Assembly: GCA_963825595.1 (NCBI GenBank)
Contig: CAWGUE010000011.1
Coordinates: 62,001-126,000 of the forward strand
DNA length: 64,000 bases
Direction of reading: 5' to 3'
Origin: JARFQH01 sp963825595
GTDB lineage: Bacteria; Desulfobacterota; Desulfobacteria; Desulfobacterales; SG8-13
Shown: positions 1-8,228 of the stretch, in pieces
How positions within the stretch are numbered: the stretch's first letter is position 1
Layout: each line of letters opens with the position of its first letter
Made by a program: the position numbers and the translations under genes
Notes under the pieces: generated by a model
The model's database searches: none
Told to the model about the DNA's origin: nothing
The model's input: the letters and a program-made list of their open reading frames with translations, nothing else

Positions 1-627
1 CTCACCCCCACCGGCGCCGCCATACTGACCACCCTGTCATCGGGGTTTGGCCCCATGCCTGACATGACCGTGGGATACATCGGTTACGGGGCCGGCACCG
101 CCGACCCTGACATCCCCAATCTACTGCGGGTGACCATAGGAGAAGCCAGGGATGATACAGGGGATTACGATGTGGAACAGATCGTTTTGATCGAGACAAA
201 CATCGACGACATGAATCCCCAATTATATGATTACCTGATCGGGCTGTTGTTGAACGAAGGGGCCTTGGATGTCTTTCTCACGCCCGTGCAGATGAAGAAA
301 AATCGTCCCGGTACCCTGCTGACGGTGATTTGCCTGCCCGATGCGGTGGGTAAATTTGCGGGTATTCTCATGCAGGAGACAACCACCATCGGGTTGCGCT
401 GGCGGGTGGAAAATCGCATCAAAGCCAGACGCCTGATAAAAGAGATTGATACCAGCTATGGTCCTATTCACATCAAACTGGCTCAAAACAACGGTCAGGT
501 CATCAACCTGACCCCCGAGTATGATGATTGCAAGCGGGTCGCACTGGAGAAAAACATTCCGCTAAAAAAAATATTGGATGATGTGCGGATGGCGGCCCTG
601 AAACAGATTCACTCGATGGACGAGTAA
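1..627 (+). CDS. larC: LarC, nickel-pincer cofactor synthesis protein, C-terminal part (cut by window edge)
   Basis: The frame is open from base 1 and runs about 208 residues to the TAA at 625-627; the true start lies outside the window. It opens with the LTPTGAAIL motif and continues with ETNIDDMNPQ, both characteristic of LarC. LarC inserts nickel, with CTP, to complete the pincer cofactor first found in lactate racemase; many anaerobes have LarC without a racemase nearby. The C-terminal half seen here looks intact. No lar partner gene follows. The downstream neighbour is a decayed oxidoreductase, so this is probably the last gene of its unit. Confidence 0.9.
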   Translation, partial: LTPTGAAILTTLSSGFGPMPDMTVGYIGYGAGTADPDIPNLLRVTIGEARDDTGDYDVEQIVLIETNIDDMNPQLYDYLIGLLLNEGALDVFLTPVQMKKNRPGTLLTVICLPDAVGKFAGILMQETTTIGLRWRVENRIKARRLIKEIDTSYGPIHIKLAQNNGQVINLTPEYDDCKRVALEKNIPLKKILDDVRMAALKQIHSMDE

Positions 628-632
628 ACAGA

Positions 633-650
633 TGGGGTCAATGGACCCCA
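633..650 (+). terminator. Short hairpin after larC, possible weak terminator
   Basis: A 7-bp inverted repeat (TGGGGTC / GACCCCA) with loop AATG begins six bases after the larC stop. There is no U-run after it, so intrinsic termination is doubtful. Confidence 0.25.
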
Positions 651-891
651 AAAGTATCGGTTTTAGTTTCGCGGCCCTCATATGTATGGATCGATTTGGA
701 GATATCAAGGCAACGTGAGGGGTCACTCTATGCAATATCCGCCACCACAATCTTGATTCGGTGAGCAGAAAATTGAACATAAGGCATAAACACAAAAGGC
801 TTTAAAGGATGACGGCGCTAACGCGTACTGACATGTAAGCCTGGTAATGAAGAAGCCTATCTTTCACAAAAGTTTCAGCGCGCCGTCGTAG

Positions 892-1494
892 GCAACAATC
901 ACATCGACAATTGCGCCCGCCTTTGCCACGGTCCATGAAGAAATCCGTCAAGCAGCCCCAGTTTTCAGCGGAATTAGTCACAGTCGACTGAAAGCGTCTC
1001 CGGGAATTTTTTGGCCCTGTTATGATGAATCCCACCCGGGTACTCCCCGGTTGTACGAAGACGGATTCGGATTCCGCGATCGCCGGGCGCGCTTTCTGCC
1101 GATCGAATTTCCCGACATCCTCATGGAGCCCACGGAGGAATATCCCTACATATTGATCACGGGGCGTTTGTTGGAGCATTTCAATACCGGTGAAATGTCG
1201 CGACGAAGTATTAAACTCTCCAAGCTCAAACCGTCGTCTTATCTGAATATGAATCCGGAGGATGCAGACGAGGCTGATCTTTGTGAAAATGACCGCGTGC
1301 GCATAACCAGCCCCCATGGATCGGTCTTATTGCCGTTGAAGATAGAGGCAAGCATGCAACGCGGGTATATTTTTGCGCCGATACACTTCAGCGAACCCAA
1401 TTTTAACTCCTTGATGAGTGCCGTGCCTATCGACCCCAAGGCACGCATGCCGGCCCTCAAAGTGGTGCCTGTAAAAGTAGAAAAACAAAATTAG
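892..1494 (+). pseudogene. Remnant of a molybdopterin oxidoreductase (formate-dehydrogenase-like), C-terminal end only
   Basis: The frame is open from just after a stop at 889-891 to the TAG at 1492-1494, about 200 residues. It carries the typical C-terminal run of the formate-dehydrogenase/nitrate-reductase family: HEEIRQAAPVFSGISHSRL, then GIFWPCYDESHPGTPRLYEDG, then a molybdopterin-dinucleotide-binding domain (ITGRLLEHFNTGEMSRRS, later DRVRITSPHGSV). The whole catalytic N-terminus with the Fe-S and Mo ligands (normally some 500 or more residues) is missing, and 628-891 shows no recognisable family sequence. There is no credible start or ribosome-binding site before the conserved part. I read it as a 5'-truncated pseudogene; a short expressed domain is less likely. 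Confidence 0.75.
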
Positions 1495-2116
1495 GAAAGA
1501 TCATTCGCTTTAATACGTCCTTTCAAGTCACTGTCAAAGATAAGACACCCCTCCCCTAAGTTTCCAAAATGTCCGTATTTGAATTAACATCTTCGTTTCA
1601 TGTTGACCTTTGGCAATTCACAAATAAAGCCTTAATGCATGAATAATCCTACAAGGGTAACCTATTGAATATAAACTTCTTTCTTATAAGAGGCGCAGGG
1701 CGCACAGCAGGATTGTATGACCATACCTCCAATTAGTCTTTCGGCGAAGGGTTCTTAAACTTAAAAAAGTCAGCAATAATAGTTAGTTATAATGTTATAA
1801 GTTTATTTGGAATGTTATTTGCGTAACTCTCTTAAGCATAATTTTCATTGGAGTTGTCTCAGAGTTTTGGATCCCTAAAGGTTTGTCTACAGTTGGCACA
1901 ATGTAAAAAAGGTTGTCTAAAAGTGGCCAGATTTTAATATTTGAACATTCTGGGTAAATACGCTTCTTTCATGCGCACACTCGGCGATAGGCGCTCATCC
2001 TTATAAATGTAAGAACGAAGTCGATCGCTTCGCTTCGGAATGATGCAGGATACGGGTAACGCAATACCGATTGGCTGCGTGTTTTTATTATATAATTTGA
2101 ACAAGGACTCTGGTGT
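1495..2116. other. AT-rich intergenic region without a recognised gene
   Basis: This stretch of about 620 bases is clearly more AT-rich than its surroundings. No convincing ORF is visible on either strand. The only structure noticed is a pair of imperfect direct repeats at 1882-1929, listed separately. Confidence 0.6.
1882..1929 (+). repeat. Two direct repeats resembling the terminal repeats of an IS element
   Basis: TTTGTCTACAGTTGGCAC (1882-1899) and GTTGTCTAAAAGTGGCCA (1912-1929) lie 30 bases apart. Multiple TGTCTA-N-AGTGG-type repeats are typical of the ends of IS21-like elements. No transposase remains, so this could be an IS scar or chance. Confidence 0.35.
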
Positions 2117-3367
2117 ATGATTTCGGTTATAAAAGGATTTGGACGTCGTTATGTGTTGGGACTGCTGACGATGATATGCTTCCTAACGCTTGTTATGGTT
2201 GGATGCGGCGGCGGGGGTGGCGGAGTTGGTGAACCCTTACTCCCCACCAATGGGGTTTTTGTGGACAGTCCTGTTGAAGGTCTGGACTATGAAACAGGTT
2301 CTGAGTTCGGACTGACGGGTATTAGCGGCAGATTTAATTATCGTGAAGGCGAAATAATTACCTTTTCTATCGGCGATGTGATCTTGGGACAAGCGGCGGG
2401 AAAAGACATGCTGACCCCCATTGATCTGGTACCAGGAGCCGCTGACGAGACTGATTCAAGCGTGACCAATATTTGCCGTTTGCTGCAATCCCTTGATCAG
2501 GATGGAAACTTACAAAACGGTATTCTGATCACGGCGCAAATCCGTGCCGAGGTGGATGGCCGAGCGATTGACTTTAGTTTGAGTATCAGCCAATTTGAAA
2601 ACGACCCGGCCATTGTGGGCCTGTTCGATACCTTGAACGCGCTGAATCTTTTTACAGCCGATACGCCTCGCCAACTCATTTCTGCGGCCGTGGCCCAAAA
2701 TCATTTGCGCGCGACCCTAAATAACCCAGATATAGACGGCGACGGCTATACTGCGATCCAGGGCGATTGCGACGACCATAACGCTGCCATTAACCCAGGC
2801 GCTATCGATGTTTGTGGCGACGGTATCGATCAGGATTGCAGCGGAGAAGATCAGGTGTGCGATGCGGTAGACCCGGATATAGACGGCGACGGCTATACCG
2901 AGAGTCAGGGCGATTGCGACGACCATAACGCTGCCATTAACCCAGGCGCTATCGACGTTTGCGGCGACGGTATCGATCAGGATTGCAGCGGAGAAGACCA
3001 GGTGTGCGATCCGGGCAGCGGCGCATACGAAACACAACTGCTGGAGCTGATCAGCGCTTATCGAATTTCGAACGCGCGGTCCCCTCTCAGCTTCGATGCT
3101 CTTTTAAATTCGCTGGCCGCAGAGCATAGTGAATACATGCATGCCAACAACAGTATGAACCATGATGGATTTTATGACCGTGCCGCTCGTTCCGGATTTA
3201 GCTATTGTGTGGAGAATGTAGGCTGGAATTATCCGTCTGCTGAATCCCAGTTCGAAGGCTGGAGAAATTCTTCCGGACACAACCAGAATATGTTGAACAC
3301 CCAAATCGACTATGCCGGTATCTCAAAGGTGGGCAGTTTTGTAACCTTTTTCGCGTGTGGGAATTAG
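2117..3367 (+). CDS. Lipoprotein with two MopE-type calcium-motif repeats and a C-terminal CAP (SCP/PR-1) domain
   Basis: 416 residues. A lipoprotein signal peptide ends at a lipobox Cys (LVMVGC, near residue 30), followed by a Gly run, so the protein is exported and lipid-anchored. Residues about 45-200 form an unassigned domain. Two 49-residue repeats follow (about 204-300), each with DIDGDGYT, QGDCDD, NPGAIDVCGDGIDQDC; these Asp-rich, Cys-paired units resemble the putative metal-binding motif of MopE-like proteins and dockerin-like calcium loops. The last 115 residues are a CAP domain (AAEHSEYMHANNSMNHDGF, ENVGWNY, FEGWRNSSGHNQNML), with the conserved His and Glu positions present. It stands alone, with tRNA-Pro convergent downstream. 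The substrate is unknown; an extracellular calcium-stabilised adhesin or CAP-type effector is inferred. Confidence 0.85.
   Translation: MISVIKGFGRRYVLGLLTMICFLTLVMVGCGGGGGGVGEPLLPTNGVFVDSPVEGLDYETGSEFGLTGISGRFNYREGEIITFSIGDVILGQAAGKDMLTPIDLVPGAADETDSSVTNICRLLQSLDQDGNLQNGILITAQIRAEVDGRAIDFSLSISQFENDPAIVGLFDTLNALNLFTADTPRQLISAAVAQNHLRATLNNPDIDGDGYTAIQGDCDDHNAAINPGAIDVCGDGIDQDCSGEDQVCDAVDPDIDGDGYTESQGDCDDHNAAINPGAIDVCGDGIDQDCSGEDQVCDPGSGAYETQLLELISAYRISNARSPLSFDALLNSLAAEHSEYMHANNSMNHDGFYDRAARSGFSYCVENVGWNYPSAESQFEGWRNSSGHNQNMLNTQIDYAGISKVGSFVTFFACGN
2731..3010 (+). repeat. 147-bp tandem repeat inside the CAP lipoprotein gene
   Basis: Unit 1 is 2731-2877 and unit 2 is 2878-3010. They are nearly identical at DNA level except in the linker, including long silent-site identity (the AACGCTGCCATTAACCCAGG block occurs in both). 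This points to recent duplication or gene conversion. Confidence 0.85.
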
Positions 3368-3480
3368 TGCCAGGAGAAGGCCATGGCATTTTCGGTGCCC
3401 GTGTAAAGGCAAAGCGAGTAGATCTTGCCGCGGGCTGTGGGTAAGGCTCGATCCGATTCTTCAAATCCAGAAAAAGAAAA

Positions 3481-3510
3481 AGCGCTGAACATTGTTCAGC
3501 GCTTTTTTTG
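3481..3510. terminator. Bidirectional rho-independent terminator
   Basis: A perfect 10-bp stem (AGCGCTGAAC 3481-3490 / GTTCAGCGCT 3494-3503) is flanked by A-runs on the left and T-runs on the right, so it can stop both the plus-strand lipoprotein transcript and the minus-strand tRNA-Pro transcript. Confidence 0.85.
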
Positions 3511-3520
3511 TTTTTATTAT

Positions 3521-3597
3521 TGGTCGGGAAGAGAGGATTTGAACCTCCGACCCCAGCGTCCCGAACGCTGTGCTCTACCAGACTGAGCCACTTCCCG
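3521..3597 (-). tRNA. tRNA-Pro (anticodon CGG), CCA encoded
   Basis: On the minus strand the acceptor CGGGAAG pairs with CTTCCCG, followed by A and an encoded CCA. The anticodon stem CAGCG/CGCTG holds the loop TTCGGGA, giving anticodon CGG for CCG codons. The T-arm has GTTCAAATC. Confidence 0.95.
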
Positions 3598-3647
3598 ACT
3601 AAGGGCCAATTTATTAAAGCACTTTTACTTGGTTGTCAATCCCCATA

Positions 3648-4937
3648 TCAGGCAAACGGGTTCTTGAGGACCATGGTCTCGTCCCTTCCGGGGCCGACCG
3701 ATACGATTTGAATCGGTGTTTGAACCAGTTGTTCAATTTTTTCAAGATAAGAACCTGTATTTTTGGGAAGATCACTGAATTCACGAATACCTGAAATATC
3801 TTCCGCCCAGCCCGGCAGAGTTTCGTATACAGGATCGCACTCGGCCAATACATTGAGGCTGACCGGAAATTCAGTCAGCAGGCGGCCTTTGTAATTGTAG
3901 CCCGTGCAGATTCTGAGTTCCTCGAGACCACCGAGAACGTCCAATTTTGTTATGGCCAGGCCGGTTAGTCCGTTGAGGCGTACGGCATTGCGAAGAATCA
4001 CCGTATCCAACCAACCGCAGCGTCGTTTGCGTCCGGTCGTGGCCCCGAATTCGACACCTTTTTCCTGGATACAGGCACCGATGTCATCGAAGAGTTCACA
4101 GGGGAAGGGACCGGCACCGACGCGCGTTGTGTAGGCTTTTACAATGCCGATGACATCCGTTATGGACGTGGGGCCGATTCCGGCACCGCAGCAGGCGTTT
4201 CCGGCGACCGTATTGGAGGAGGTCACGAAAGGGTAGGTGCCATGATCGATATCAAGGTGAGTCCCCTGGGCGCCCTCGAAGAGCAACTGCTTACCTTTAT
4301 CCACGGCCTCACGCAGCGTAATGGAAACGTTGGTCACATATGGCGCCAGTCGCTCGGCATACCGCCGGCAATCGGCGATAACCCCTTCTGGATCGAGGGG
4401 CGTGGTTGAAAAGTAGTTTTGTAGATAGAAATTCTTTTCTTCCAGCAGCGTGTATACCCTCTCTTCGAACGTCGCCGGTTCGAGGAGATCGGCAAACCTG
4501 ACCCCTCGCCGTGTGGCCTTGTCCTCATATGCCGGACCGATGCCCCTGCCGGTGGTGCCAATTTTGTTGTCGCCTTTCATCTGTTCGCGGGCCATGTCGA
4601 TGGCCTTGTGATAGGGCATGATAAGGTGGGCACGTTCGCTGAGCTTGATTTTTTCAGGCCCGACATCGATGCCTTTAGCGTCCAGGTAATCCAGTTCCTC
4701 GATCAGCACGGCAGGGTCGACTACCAGTCCGTTGCCGATGACGCATGTTTTGCCTTGAAGAATGCCGGAGGGCACCAAGTGGCTGATGAATTGTTCTCCT
4801 TCGACCACCATCGTGTGACCGGCATTGTTGCCGCCCTGGAAACGGACCACAGTATCCGCATCGGCGGCCAACAGATCAACGATTTTACCTTTGCCCTCAT
4901 CGCCCCACTGGGTTCCGACGATTACGACATTTGCCAA
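3648..4937 (-). CDS. purA: Adenylosuccinate synthetase
   Basis: 429 residues, full length for the family. It joins IMP and aspartate using GTP to make adenylosuccinate, the first committed step from IMP to AMP, in the cytosol. The N-terminal GTP-binding/catalytic motif QWGDEGKGK (residues 10-18) is intact, followed by NNAGHT and TTGRGIGPAYEDK. The start is TTG at 4937, preceded on the minus strand by AAGGAG six bases upstream; no better ATG exists since MANVVIVG is the canonical N-terminus. tRNA-Pro lies just downstream and tadA upstream, all on the same strand. Confidence 0.97.
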   Translation of the reverse strand: MANVVIVGTQWGDEGKGKIVDLLAADADTVVRFQGGNNAGHTMVVEGEQFISHLVPSGILQGKTCVIGNGLVVDPAVLIEELDYLDAKGIDVGPEKIKLSERAHLIMPYHKAIDMAREQMKGDNKIGTTGRGIGPAYEDKATRRGVRFADLLEPATFEERVYTLLEEKNFYLQNYFSTTPLDPEGVIADCRRYAERLAPYVTNVSITLREAVDKGKQLLFEGAQGTHLDIDHGTYPFVTSSNTVAGNACCGAGIGPTSITDVIGIVKAYTTRVGAGPFPCELFDDIGACIQEKGVEFGATTGRKRRCGWLDTVILRNAVRLNGLTGLAITKLDVLGGLEELRICTGYNYKGRLLTEFPVSLNVLAECDPVYETLPGWAEDISGIREFSDLPKNTGSYLEKIEQLVQTPIQIVSVGPGRDETMVLKNPFA

Positions 4938-5024
4938 GTTTCACTCCTTTGTTTGAGTTTAAAACGCCCGACAACCGCGCTTGATTGGGCATACGGGCAC
5001 TTCTATTCCCGCTGTCCTCGCGCT

Positions 5025-5498
5025 TCAGCATGCAGGCGTTGGGTTACGTTTTGAGCGAAAAAAATCCTGCATCAGTTGCCTGCAGGGTTCTTCAAGGATA
5101 CCGGAAACCACGTCCACGCGATGATTGAGCCGAGAGTCCGCAGGCAGGTTGTACAACGAACCGGCGGCGCCCCATTTCGGATCGTATGCGCCGAAAACGA
5201 TACGCTCCAATCGGGCATGTACGATCGCGCCCATGCACATCAGACAGGGTTCGACGGTAACATAAAGCGTCGTGCCGGGCAACCGGTAATTGCCTGTCAT
5301 GCGACAGGCTTTTCGCAGGCTCAGAATTTCGGCATGGGCCGTTGGATCGGCCCGGGTGATGACCTGATTATGCGCTCTCGCTAAAATGGCTCCATCGCGA
5401 CCGACAATAACCGCACCTATGGGAACTTCTTCCAGTTGCCGGGCTTTTTCAGCTTCCTCAATTGCCGTCAACATTTGGGTTTCATGATCAATCGACAT
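5025..5498 (-). CDS. tadA: tRNA-specific adenosine deaminase TadA
   Basis: 157 residues, usual length. It deaminates the wobble adenosine A34 of tRNA-Arg(ACG) to inosine. The zinc-deaminase signature is complete: HAE at residues 55-57 (proton-shuttling Glu57) and PCLMC with ligands Cys85 and Cys88. The ATG at 5498 has only a weak upstream AGGG. It lies about 90 bases before purA on the same strand. The cognate substrate gene, tRNA-Arg(ACG), is about 0.8 kb away at 6312-6389, which may be coincidence but confirms that an ACG-anticodon tRNA is used here. Confidence 0.95.
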   Translation of the reverse strand: MSIDHETQMLTAIEEAEKARQLEEVPIGAVIVGRDGAILARAHNQVITRADPTAHAEILSLRKACRMTGNYRLPGTTLYVTVEPCLMCMGAIVHARLERIVFGAYDPKWGAAGSLYNLPADSRLNHRVDVVSGILEEPCRQLMQDFFRSKRNPTPAC

Positions 5499-5786
5499 AC
5501 CCTATTACTTACTGGAAACGCTGATAGCGATCAACTTCTTTTACCGACCGGCTTCGGCCTATTCTGTTTATTTCATGGGCCCGACTGGGGCCTGCATAGC
5601 GAGTGCATGCGAGCATGTGTGAATTTCGATACTCCTGGCAGCAAAACCGAACGCCTGAAGGCGGAAACATTTCAATTTGCTCTACGATAAAAATCCCATT
5701 TATGAATCGGACACTGTATAGTACCATCAAACATGCTTGGATGGACGCTATTTAGGTAGCAATAAAGTAGAGGAACATCCTGAACA

Positions 5787-6107
5787 ATGCCTTTGCGCCC
5801 GATAATTCACATTTTTCTTCATTTTCTTGTCCCCGGAGCCATTGCCCGGCTGGCTTTTCCCAAAAATTGGGGTACCGCCTGGATGGTGATGACGCTGACG
5901 CTGGTGGTGGATTTGGACCACATGCTGACGACACCGATGTATGATCCAAATCGCTGTAGTTTAGGATTTCATCCGCTCCACAGTGCAGCGGCCATTGGAG
6001 TTTATACAGCGACGCTGTTGATTCCGAAACTGCGGCTGATAGCTATCGGACTGCTGGTTCACATGCTGCTGGATTGGAGTGATTGCGTTTGGATGAGGTG
6101 GGGATGA
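5787..6107 (+). CDS. DUF6122-type small membrane protein
   Basis: 106 residues. The pattern HIFLHFLVP, then DLDHML, DPNRCSLGFHPLHS and LLVHMLLDWSDC fits the DUF6122 family of small integral membrane proteins. Hydrophobic segments lie near residues 5-25, 30-45, 65-80 and 83-95. The repeated His and Asp residues (DLDH, FHPLH, HMLLD) resemble the metal-binding layout of membrane-bound hydrolases such as YdjM, but no activity is established for this family as far as I know. GAGGA lies about ten bases before the ATG. It stands alone between tadA (divergent) and tRNA-Arg. Confidence 0.75.
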   Translation: MPLRPIIHIFLHFLVPGAIARLAFPKNWGTAWMVMTLTLVVDLDHMLTTPMYDPNRCSLGFHPLHSAAAIGVYTATLLIPKLRLIAIGLLVHMLLDWSDCVWMRWG

Positions 6108-6172
6108 CGCCCCAAATGCCCTATCGGGTGATGCGCCCAATACCGATCTTTTGGCATGTGCTGATGACTTAT

Positions 6173-6235
6173 TCCCAATTTGCGCGTTTCATATTTTCGA
6201 AATAACGAAATTAAAAACCGCTCAGTTTGGGTTAT
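6173..6235. repeat. Shortened copy of a TIR element (family 2)
   Basis: Begins with a CCCAATTTGCGCGTTTCATA-type left end and TTTCGAAATAACGAAATT, and ends with CGCTCAGTTTGGGTTAT, the inverted match of the left end. It has the same termini as the copies at 14121-14212 and 26298-26503 but almost no interior. Confidence 0.7.
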
Positions 6236-6311
6236 GGGTTACCATCGGATCGGGAATATTTTCATTGACATCCCAATAGGATTTGCATATCTATCCGAAT
6301 TTAGTTCATAC

Positions 6312-6389
6312 GCGCCCGTAGCTCAGCCCGGATAGAGCGCCGGACTACGAATCCGTAGGTCGCAGGTTCAAATCCTGCCGGGCGCACCA
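6312..6389 (+). tRNA. tRNA-Arg (anticodon ACG), CCA encoded
   Basis: Acceptor GCGCCCG pairs with CGGGCGC, then A and an encoded CCA. The anticodon loop CTACGAA gives anticodon ACG, the substrate of TadA. The T-arm GCAGG-TTCAAAT-CCTGC is perfect. Confidence 0.96.
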
Positions 6390-6633
6390 GTAAAATCAAT
6401 GGGTATCAGAAAGTTCAACGTCTGGTGTCCTTTTTTTATTGGTCGTATTCCCCAAACAAATCCTGTACCAATTATCCCGCACGTATCTTACCTGAAATAT
6501 AATGAAAACGTGATTATGGAGCTTGTTTTTTGTGTCCACTTTTCGGGTGGTTATTTCATTGATATTTGAATCTGAAATTGATGGATTCAGTCCAGTCGGC
6601 AAGACTGGATTTTGTCGAGGCTGGAAATAGATA

Positions 6634-6655
6634 GGGGGCACCATCCGGTGCCCCC
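6634..6655 (-). terminator. Terminator of the Gly/Gln-rich secreted protein gene
   Basis: A 9-bp perfect stem GGGGGCACC/GGTGCCCCC with loop ATCC lies about 30 bases after the minus-strand gene at 6685-7425. On the minus strand it is followed by a moderately T-rich tail (TATCTATTT). Confidence 0.7.
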
Positions 6656-6684
6656 TTATTTATTCTGTATCCGTCCAGCTGACT

Positions 6685-7425
6685 TTATTGGTCGTTGCTG
6701 CTGTCGGTGCTGTCATCCTGGCCGTACGCACTGGCCTTTTGTACCATGGATTGGGTCTTGGTCTGAGTCTGGGTTTGCTCGTCGTTATGCAGCTGAGTCT
6801 GGGTTTGGACTTGCGTTGCGGTTCGGGCTTGTGTTTGGGTCTGGGTCTGAACCTGAGACTGCTCTTGAACTTGCTGCTGGGACTGAGTCTGCGTGTGGGT
6901 CTGGGTATGCTCCTGGTTTTGACTCTGCGACTGCGTACCGGAACCCGGTCCATTGGCGACATTTCCGCCCTGTTGGCCACCCTGATTGCCGCCCTGGTTG
7001 CCGCTGCTGTTTCCGCCTTGGCCGCCATTGCCCGAGCCACCACCGCCGTTGCCGCCGTTGCCCCCATTGCCACCATCGCCGGAACCGCCACCGTTGCCGC
7101 CACCGCCGGAACCACCACCGCCGTTGCCGCCACCACCAGTACCACCGCCGTCACCGCCGTTGCCGCCACTACCAGCACCGCCGCCACCGCCGCCACCAGC
7201 ACCACCGCCGCCACCAGCACCACCACCACCACCACCGCCGCCACCGCCTTGGGCCAGAATCATGTTACCCCCGAACAAAGGATTCTCGACATCGGCGACA
7301 GACGGTGCTTGATTTCCGGTACCGTCCCCGGATATCAGGTTCGAAGGAACCGCGCTCCAGGCCGGAAATGTCATGAACAACAACCCTGAACAACAAACGA
7401 ATTTTTTCAAAAATTTTCTCTTCAT
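6685..7425 (-). CDS. Secreted low-complexity protein: Gly-rich middle, Gln/Thr-rich C-terminus
   Basis: 246 residues. A signal peptide (KRKFLKKF, hydrophobic core, cleavage near PAWSA, residue 25) is followed by about 35 ordinary residues. Then come about 100 residues that are mostly Gly with Ser, Asn and Ala, then about 80 residues of QTQTQ/QSQ repeats, and an acidic tail (DDSTDSSNDQ). A strong GGGGAGG lies close before the ATG, and codon use in the Gly tract is mixed, so this is a real gene and not a simple GC repeat. Its promoter (7549-7575) matches that of the ECF sigma gene at 10683-10709, so it is very likely in that sigma factor's regulon. No homologous fold is recognised; an extracellular matrix, sheath or phase-separating structural protein is inferred. 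Confidence 0.8.
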   Translation of the reverse strand: MKRKFLKKFVCCSGLLFMTFPAWSAVPSNLISGDGTGNQAPSVADVENPLFGGNMILAQGGGGGGGGGGAGGGGGAGGGGGGGAGSGGNGGDGGGTGGGGNGGGGSGGGGNGGGSGDGGNGGNGGNGGGGSGNGGQGGNSSGNQGGNQGGQQGGNVANGPGSGTQSQSQNQEHTQTHTQTQSQQQVQEQSQVQTQTQTQARTATQVQTQTQLHNDEQTQTQTKTQSMVQKASAYGQDDSTDSSNDQ

Positions 7426-7548
7426 TTTTTCCTCCCCTTTCCCCTTGAATTAAATAAAAATCTGATGTTTTATCGGCCACTATGAAGTGATTTGAGACGA
7501 TATCAAAACACTGCAATCAGGCCTCACTGCCAGAACTCTTTGATTATT

Positions 7549-7575
7549 AAACGTGCCGGAGGAGAAAAGGTTACA
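7549..7575 (-). promoter_or_regulatory. ECF-type promoter, TGTAAC-N16-CGTTT
   Basis: On the minus strand the -35-like TGTAAC (7575-7570) is followed after exactly 16 bases by CGTTT (7553-7549). It lies within a block TTTTGTAACCTTTT that is identical to the one before the ECF sigma operon. It would give a 5' leader of about 115 bases for the gene at 6685-7425. Confidence 0.75.
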
Positions 7576-7709
7576 AAAGATTTGACTTCTTAGTTGAGAA
7601 AAGAGGTATTATTTCGCGGATGATATGGTTCTGCCCCAAAAGTTTCTCTAATTTCACCTCCTTTCGGTGTCAAAGGGTTTTCAATGACGTATCATGCGTG
7701 ATCTGTCTA

Positions 7710-8060
7710 TCAGGAATGCGGGAACCCCATGTAGCTATTGTAAATAGGGCACTCTCTGAAGTCTTTCATGCAGAACCGTATAATCTTCGGAACGTTAAAA
7801 CTGTTCAGCGAGAGACAGTAGCAATCCGGTGCAGGGTCGTCCAGAACCGGGCAACCCTCTTCTTTCCCATAGTCCGGGATTCCCATGTATCGTTTGTAGA
7901 TCGGGCACTGCCTGAAGTCTCTCAGGCAGAATTGGACGGCCAACGAAACGTCAAGGCTGCTCCGAGCAAGGCAGTAGCAATCCGCCGGGGGGTCATTCAG
8001 AACCGGGCACGTCTCTTTTTTATCGCTCCCACCCGATGTCCATGTCGTGAGGTTCGGCAT
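7710..8060 (-). CDS. Small protein with two tandem Cys-rich repeats, unknown function
   Basis: 116 residues built from two copies of a unit of about 45-50 residues. Each copy has CPV, then DCYC, then a 14-residue spacer to FC, then DFR-x-CPIY, giving C-x8-C-x-C-x14-C-x6-C. The copies are about 50% identical with all five Cys and the intervening DP, DF and IY kept, which argues for real coding and a metal or Fe-S binding role. There is no signal peptide or membrane segment. No clear Shine-Dalgarno site is seen before the ATG at 8060, so the exact start is uncertain. It lies between two secreted proteins of the ECF module on the same strand. I do not recognise a named family. Confidence 0.65.
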   Translation of the reverse strand: MPNLTTWTSGGSDKKETCPVLNDPPADCYCLARSSLDVSLAVQFCLRDFRQCPIYKRYMGIPDYGKEEGCPVLDDPAPDCYCLSLNSFNVPKIIRFCMKDFRECPIYNSYMGFPHS

Positions 8061-8228
8061 AATTGGTCGCGCCGCTCTTTAATTTCGGAATTAAGTTTGG
8101 GTTCATGCAGGGACTGTTTGTACAGGGTAGGGCCAAGGGAAATCAATAGCTTCTATTCGCTCATTCAAATCTGAATGGGACAATTCTCAGCGCCCTTACC
8201 AACCGCGGATGGGCACTAAATAGTTTTT

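Noticed and set aside
3336..3365. TTTTGTAACCTTTT match inside the CAP lipoprotein gene
   Set aside because: It is coding sequence and no CGTTT follows at 16 bases, so it is not taken as an ECF promoter.
5509..5730. 73-residue minus-strand ORF upstream of tadA
   Set aside because: Composition and lack of a good start suggest non-coding DNA.
6612..7376. Long plus-strand frames (Cys/His/Arg-rich, Ala/Thr-rich and Pro-rich) across the Gly-rich gene
   Set aside because: They are antisense shadows of the Gly tract; only the minus-strand frame has a signal peptide, a strong ribosome-binding site and a promoter.
7620..8174. 184-residue plus-strand ORF over the Cys-repeat gene
   Set aside because: It has no motif, while the opposite frame shows a conserved duplicated Cys pattern.
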